Source of the DNA: Butyrivibrio sp.
GTDB lineage: Bacteria; Bacillota_A; Clostridia; Lachnospirales; Lachnospiraceae
Direction of reading: 5' to 3'
DNA length: 8,799 nucleotides
NCBI RefSeq assembly: GCF_024699075.1
Contig: NZ_JAILQF010000459.1
Span: forward strand, 1-8,799
This document shows positions 6,124 through 8,799 of the stretch, piece by piece. The first letter of the stretch is position 1. Each line of letters starts with the position of its first letter. The notes below the pieces were generated by a model that worked only from the letters and a program-made list of their open reading frames with translations, did not search any database and had not been told where the DNA came from. The position numbers and the translations under genes are program-made.

Positions 6124-7320
6124 TTACTCAGTCTGGAAACGATCGTCTGCAGCACTTCCAAGTGCAGTCATAACTTCTTCTACATAAGTTGTTGTATTTT
6201 CCTTAGCATCTGCAAAGTCATAATCCATTACGTTGTCAGGATCAAGACCATATTCAGTTGCAACTGCAGGCTGTTCAACATTATCAAGAACCAGGAACTG
6301 ATAAGAACCGTTCTGAGCTGCAAGCTCTACACACTCAGGACTAAGGGCATATTCTATCCAGAGCTTAGCTGCATTAGGATGAGCACAGCCCTTGAAAATA
6401 GCTGTAGCACCAACTTCAAATGATGTACCTGATGAGGGAATTACAAGGCCGATATTACCATAACCATTATCAACGATCTGGGTAATACCATCATGAAGGA
6501 AACCTATACCTATAACACACTCACCTGTACCAACATTCTTGGATGGGCCGGAGCCTGACTTGGTATAAACTTCAATATTTTTATCCAGATCAACCAGATA
6601 TTGAATGCCTTCATCATGGCCATATTTCTGGATCATAGTATTAACAACAAGCTTTGCAGTTCCTGCTGTGTTATAGTTTGAAAGCCATATAAGACCCTGA
6701 TACTTCTCATCAAGAAGATCTTCCCAATCTGCAGGTGCTTCAAGGCCCATACGATCAAGTTCATCTGTATTGACCATAAATCCAAGGATTCCCTTGTAGA
6801 TACCATACCAGTAACCGTCAGCATCACGATAGGTATCACTTATAAGATGGCTTGCATTTTGAGCTTCATAAGCCTCAAGAAGCCCCTCTCCTGCTGCAAC
6901 ATTATAAGGATCTGTTGTACCTCCAAACCAAACATCACCTGAAGGATTACCATTTTCTTCTTCAATTTTGCTCTGAACTTCACCGGTAGAAAGACGCTGA
7001 TACTGAACAGTAATTCCATAAAGTTCCTGGAAATGTTCGCATGCAGCTGCGAGATACTCTTCCTCGCATGAACCGTAGACGATAAGCTCACCCTCAGCCT
7101 TAGCAGCTTCTATAAGCTCATCCAGATTTGCACCATCTGTAGCGTCAGCCTCTGTTTCTCCTGATCCTGTATCTTCAGTAGGAGTCTCTTCAGTAGCTGT
7201 GTTCTCAGTGTTAGTATCTGCTGCGGTATTATCACCGGAAGTATCAGCTCCCGAACCTCCGCAGGCCACCAAACTGAAAGACATAAGTCCTGCTAATACC
7301 AATGCCAATTTCTTTTTCAT
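6124..7320 (-). CDS. ABC transporter substrate-binding lipoprotein (AfuA/FbpA-like, COG1840 class)
   Basis: This 398-residue extracellular binding protein is anchored by a lipid. A signal peptide (1-19) ends in lipobox LVAC, with lipidated C20. A Thr/Glu/Asp-rich tether follows to about residue 64, then a two-lobed type II binding fold (LIEAAKAEGELIVYGSCEEE, 69-88; DVWFGGTTDPYN, 129-140; GILGFMVNTDEL, 177-188). The classical ferric-binding Tyr-Tyr pair is absent at the equivalent region. Instead there is GFLHDGI with H276-D277, then E302 in TSFEVGA. This resembles, from memory, the His-Asp/Glu sugar contacts of the hexose-phosphate binder AfuA. Ligand candidates are sugar phosphates, phosphonates or ferric iron. 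AGGAG (7332-7328) lies 7 nt before ATG 7320. It is the first gene of the operon. Confidence 0.92.
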   Translation of the reverse strand: MKKKLALVLAGLMSFSLVACGGSGADTSGDNTAADTNTENTATEETPTEDTGSGETEADATDGANLDELIEAAKAEGELIVYGSCEEEYLAAACEHFQELYGITVQYQRLSTGEVQSKIEEENGNPSGDVWFGGTTDPYNVAAGEGLLEAYEAQNASHLISDTYRDADGYWYGIYKGILGFMVNTDELDRMGLEAPADWEDLLDEKYQGLIWLSNYNTAGTAKLVVNTMIQKYGHDEGIQYLVDLDKNIEVYTKSGSGPSKNVGTGECVIGIGFLHDGITQIVDNGYGNIGLVIPSSGTSFEVGATAIFKGCAHPNAAKLWIEYALSPECVELAAQNGSYQFLVLDNVEQPAVATEYGLDPDNVMDYDFADAKENTTTYVEEVMTALGSAADDRFQTE

Positions 7321-7671
7321 ATTTCCTCTCCTTTCGAAAATGAATGTGAAAAATATGATTTAAGAATTGCTTTCAAACATAAGCCTTGAACACAATTCAT
7401 AATCAACAAAACCATTGAGCATGACTATATTATTCGCTATTATATTCAGTTATTTGAGGTAGAAATTTATGATCTGATTATATTAAAAAACAAGTAAGCC
7501 AATTGAATCTGTCTTTAGTAATATGTAAATTCATATACTACATTTGCAGTCATTGAAAATCATTACTAATTTGAAATAATATATACTATATATATAATAC
7601 CACATATCGAACATTAAATAATATTATATCGGAAATTTGTAAACAAAATATTAGTCACCAGATTACTAATA
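7321..7671. other. AT-rich leader/promoter region of the ABC transporter operon
   Basis: This non-coding stretch of about 350 nt must hold the operon's promoter. On the minus strand, perfect TATAAT hexamers occur at 7444-7439, 7482-7477 and 7628-7623. None has a good TTGACA-like partner at 16-18 nt, so I do not choose between them. The part around 7576-7600 is an alternating AT run. I see no clear riboswitch, T-box or known operator. Confidence 0.5.
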
Positions 7672-7793
7672 GTTAAACTCGTAAACGCTTCGCTTTTTAC
7701 TCGTTATAAAATCACTGCTGACGCAGTTCTACGGGTACGGGGCTTATAACCCCGCACCCGAAATCAAGATACACCTTCACCTTTAGGTACATC
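7672..7793 (-). repeat. Structured intergenic repeat, copy B (inverted relative to copy A)
   Basis: The 100-nt core (7672-7771) is the inverted counterpart of 881-980, about 89% identical and ungapped. Stem 2 pairs 7760-7750 with 7742-7732, and stem 3 pairs 7727-7723 with 7718-7714. Stem 1 is reduced: 7793-7786 pairs with 7775-7768, complete only on the minus strand, where two G-U pairs fill it. Two stem positions show compensatory change against copy A: T-A becomes G-C in stem 2, and G-C becomes A-T in stem 3. The copy ends 8 nt from the stop codon of the membrane protein at 7802, so it could also serve as that operon's 3' hairpin element. Confidence 0.8.
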
Positions 7794-7801
7794 ATAAAAT
7801 G

Positions 7802-8275
7802 TCAATTATCAATTTTTTTTACACTTAGCACATGTTTGATGAATAAAACTATCAGGAATAATCCAACCACCGCTAACATTGAAAACCCGCTCAGCATAAC
7901 AACGATCAAAACTCCAAGTCTTTCATTTGGATTATCAAGAAACAAAATAAAAACTTCAGATATGATAAAACTAAATACAGCCGAAGAAAACGCAACAACA
8001 ATAATCTTTCTTAGACTGTTCATAAGTCTGAAGATCATAAAGATAATTATAGTAACAAATATTGTTACAAACATTAGATAGTTAGCACTATCGCCGCATA
8101 GATCACGTATGAACTGCTCTATTTCAGAATCAAATAATTTACCGGGAACATAAAAATATATAAACATCAATGACAATAACGCATAAAAAAATCCTGTAAT
8201 GATTGCGTTTACTATATCTGTTCTCTTCACCTTTTTACTAATATCTATGACTTCATTTCTTTTAGTAATATCCAT
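7802..8275 (-). CDS. Four-TM membrane protein of unknown function, paralogue 1
   Basis: The 157-residue protein has predicted helices at about 21-43, 66-83, 91-113 and 121-147, with a charged N-terminus (residues 1-20). I do not recognise the family. It is a diverged sister of the protein encoded just upstream: both have D-L-C-G (here 58-61), then I-I-I-F-M exactly 18 residues later (76-80), and a KH-V/I pair closing the last helix (147-149). Start ATG 8275 has no good ribosome site of its own. It lies 9 nt after the upstream stop, so translational coupling is likely. An AAGGAG inside the last codons of the upstream gene is 19 nt away, too far for a normal site. Copy B of the structured repeat follows 8 nt downstream. 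Confidence 0.8.
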   Translation of the reverse strand: MDITKRNEVIDISKKVKRTDIVNAIITGFFYALLSLMFIYFYVPGKLFDSEIEQFIRDLCGDSANYLMFVTIFVTIIIFMIFRLMNSLRKIIVVAFSSAVFSFIISEVFILFLDNPNERLGVLIVVMLSGFSMLAVVGLFLIVLFIKHVLSVKKIDN

Positions 8276-8284
8276 AGCTATCTA

Positions 8285-8725
8285 TTATTTGTTACTCCTT
8301 GCAAAGATGTGCTTAACCCATAAGATTATCAAGAAAATGAAAGTAAGAATTATTATTGCATAAGTATTTTTGGCAATCCCCTTAAAAACAACGTTTTGAT
8401 CAAAAATAGACTTAGTAATCAACGAATTTACTAATAATATCACATGATTAGCTCCAACAGATGAAATTAGAAAAATTAGTATCTTTATAACATTATTCAC
8501 TAAATCCAAAGCCATGAAAATAATTATCGTTATTAGCATAAAAATGCATAATTTCAAATTATTCTTACTTCCGCAAAGATCTGCAAAAAATCGTGCTGAC
8601 TTAGAATAAAAAAGCGCTGCAATTATCTCATTGCTGAAGTATATCAATCCAACAAAAGAATAAATCACCCCAACAATAACTGTTTTTTTGTTTTCAATAC
8701 TCTCTTCACTTTTTATCATATCCAT
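8285..8725 (-). CDS. Four-TM membrane protein of unknown function, paralogue 2
   Basis: The 146-residue protein has helices at about 15-38, 57-77, 79-101 and 120-138. It shares with its downstream neighbour the start MD, the DLCG (49-52), the IIIFM (67-71) and the terminal VKHI (137-140), in the same order and overall layout, so the pair probably arose by an old tandem duplication. I chose ATG 8725 because GGAGG (8735-8731) lies 5 nt upstream. The longer ATG at 8761 lacks a ribosome site and would fall almost on the likely -10 box. Its function is unknown. A conserved Cys in both suggests a structural or metal/redox role, but nothing proves it. Confidence 0.8.
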   Translation of the reverse strand: MDMIKSEESIENKKTVIVGVIYSFVGLIYFSNEIIAALFYSKSARFFADLCGSKNNLKLCIFMLITIIIFMALDLVNNVIKILIFLISSVGANHVILLVNSLITKSIFDQNVVFKGIAKNTYAIIILTFIFLIILWVKHIFARSNK

Positions 8726-8765
8726 ACCCACCTCCTCGAATGATGTAACTTTATCAACCATGAAC

Positions 8766-8771
8766 AGTATA
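8766..8771 (-). promoter_or_regulatory. Possible -10 box for the paired membrane-protein genes
   Basis: TATACT (8771-8766, minus strand) lies about 40 nt upstream of ATG 8725. The -35 region 17 nt further upstream is poor (TGCATA), so this is weak evidence. It does support the shorter start, since the ATG at 8761 would sit only 4 nt after this hexamer. Confidence 0.3.
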
Positions 8772-8799
8772 TATCACAAATATATTTTTATGCAGTTTT

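Noticed and set aside
6840..7091. Open frame on the minus strand within the binding-protein gene
   Set aside because: It is an out-of-frame shadow on the same strand as a clearly intact lipoprotein gene.
8726..8761. Longer start for the right-most gene at ATG 8761
   Set aside because: It has no ribosome site, whereas GGAGG sits 5 nt before ATG 8725. The probable -10 box would also lie only 4 nt upstream of 8761.

Overview
The window is AT-rich DNA with Shine-Dalgarno-led genes and Gram-positive-style lipoprotein and transporter proteins. Together with a DUF3737 protein and a two-domain flavodoxin-like protein, this suggests a low-GC Firmicute. A Lachnospiraceae member close to Butyrivibrio or Pseudobutyrivibrio is likely, but that is inferred from protein style, not measured.

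Layout, left to right. (1) The 5' part of a flavodoxin/NADPH-dependent FMN reductase-type gene lies on the minus strand and runs off the left edge. (2) A gene-poor stretch holds one copy of a structured repeat (847-980). (3) A plus-strand gene for a four-TM DUF3592-like protein ends at a bidirectional terminator. It shares this terminator with the convergent minus-strand gene for a DUF3737 pentapeptide/beta-helix-like protein. (4) A complete minus-strand ABC importer operon follows: substrate-binding lipoprotein (6124-7320), fused double permease (4336-6048) and ATPase (3031-4092). A stem-loop lies after the first gene, a 40-bp tandem repeat after the second, and a strong terminator at the end. 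(5) After an AT-rich leader region comes a second, inverted copy of the structured repeat (7672-7793). (6) At the right edge are two adjacent, distantly paralogous four-TM proteins of unknown function on the minus strand.

The transporter belongs to the AfuABC/FbpABC class (COG1840 binding protein, COG1178 fused permease, COG3842-type ATPase). The lipoprotein catches a small anionic ligand or metal outside the membrane, the permease forms the channel, and the ATPase drives uptake. The binding protein lacks the Tyr-Tyr pair of classical ferric-binding proteins. It has a His-Asp...Glu set more like the sugar-phosphate binder AfuA, so an 'iron transporter' label should be treated with care.

The least explained element is the pair of ~120-135 bp structured repeats in opposite orientation, about 6.7 kb apart. 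Their 100-bp core is about 89% identical by eye. Several of the differences are compensatory within stems, and the G-U wobbles all favour one strand, which points to a functional RNA or a small mobile element with a selected RNA fold. No transposase, CRISPR array, tRNA or rRNA is present.
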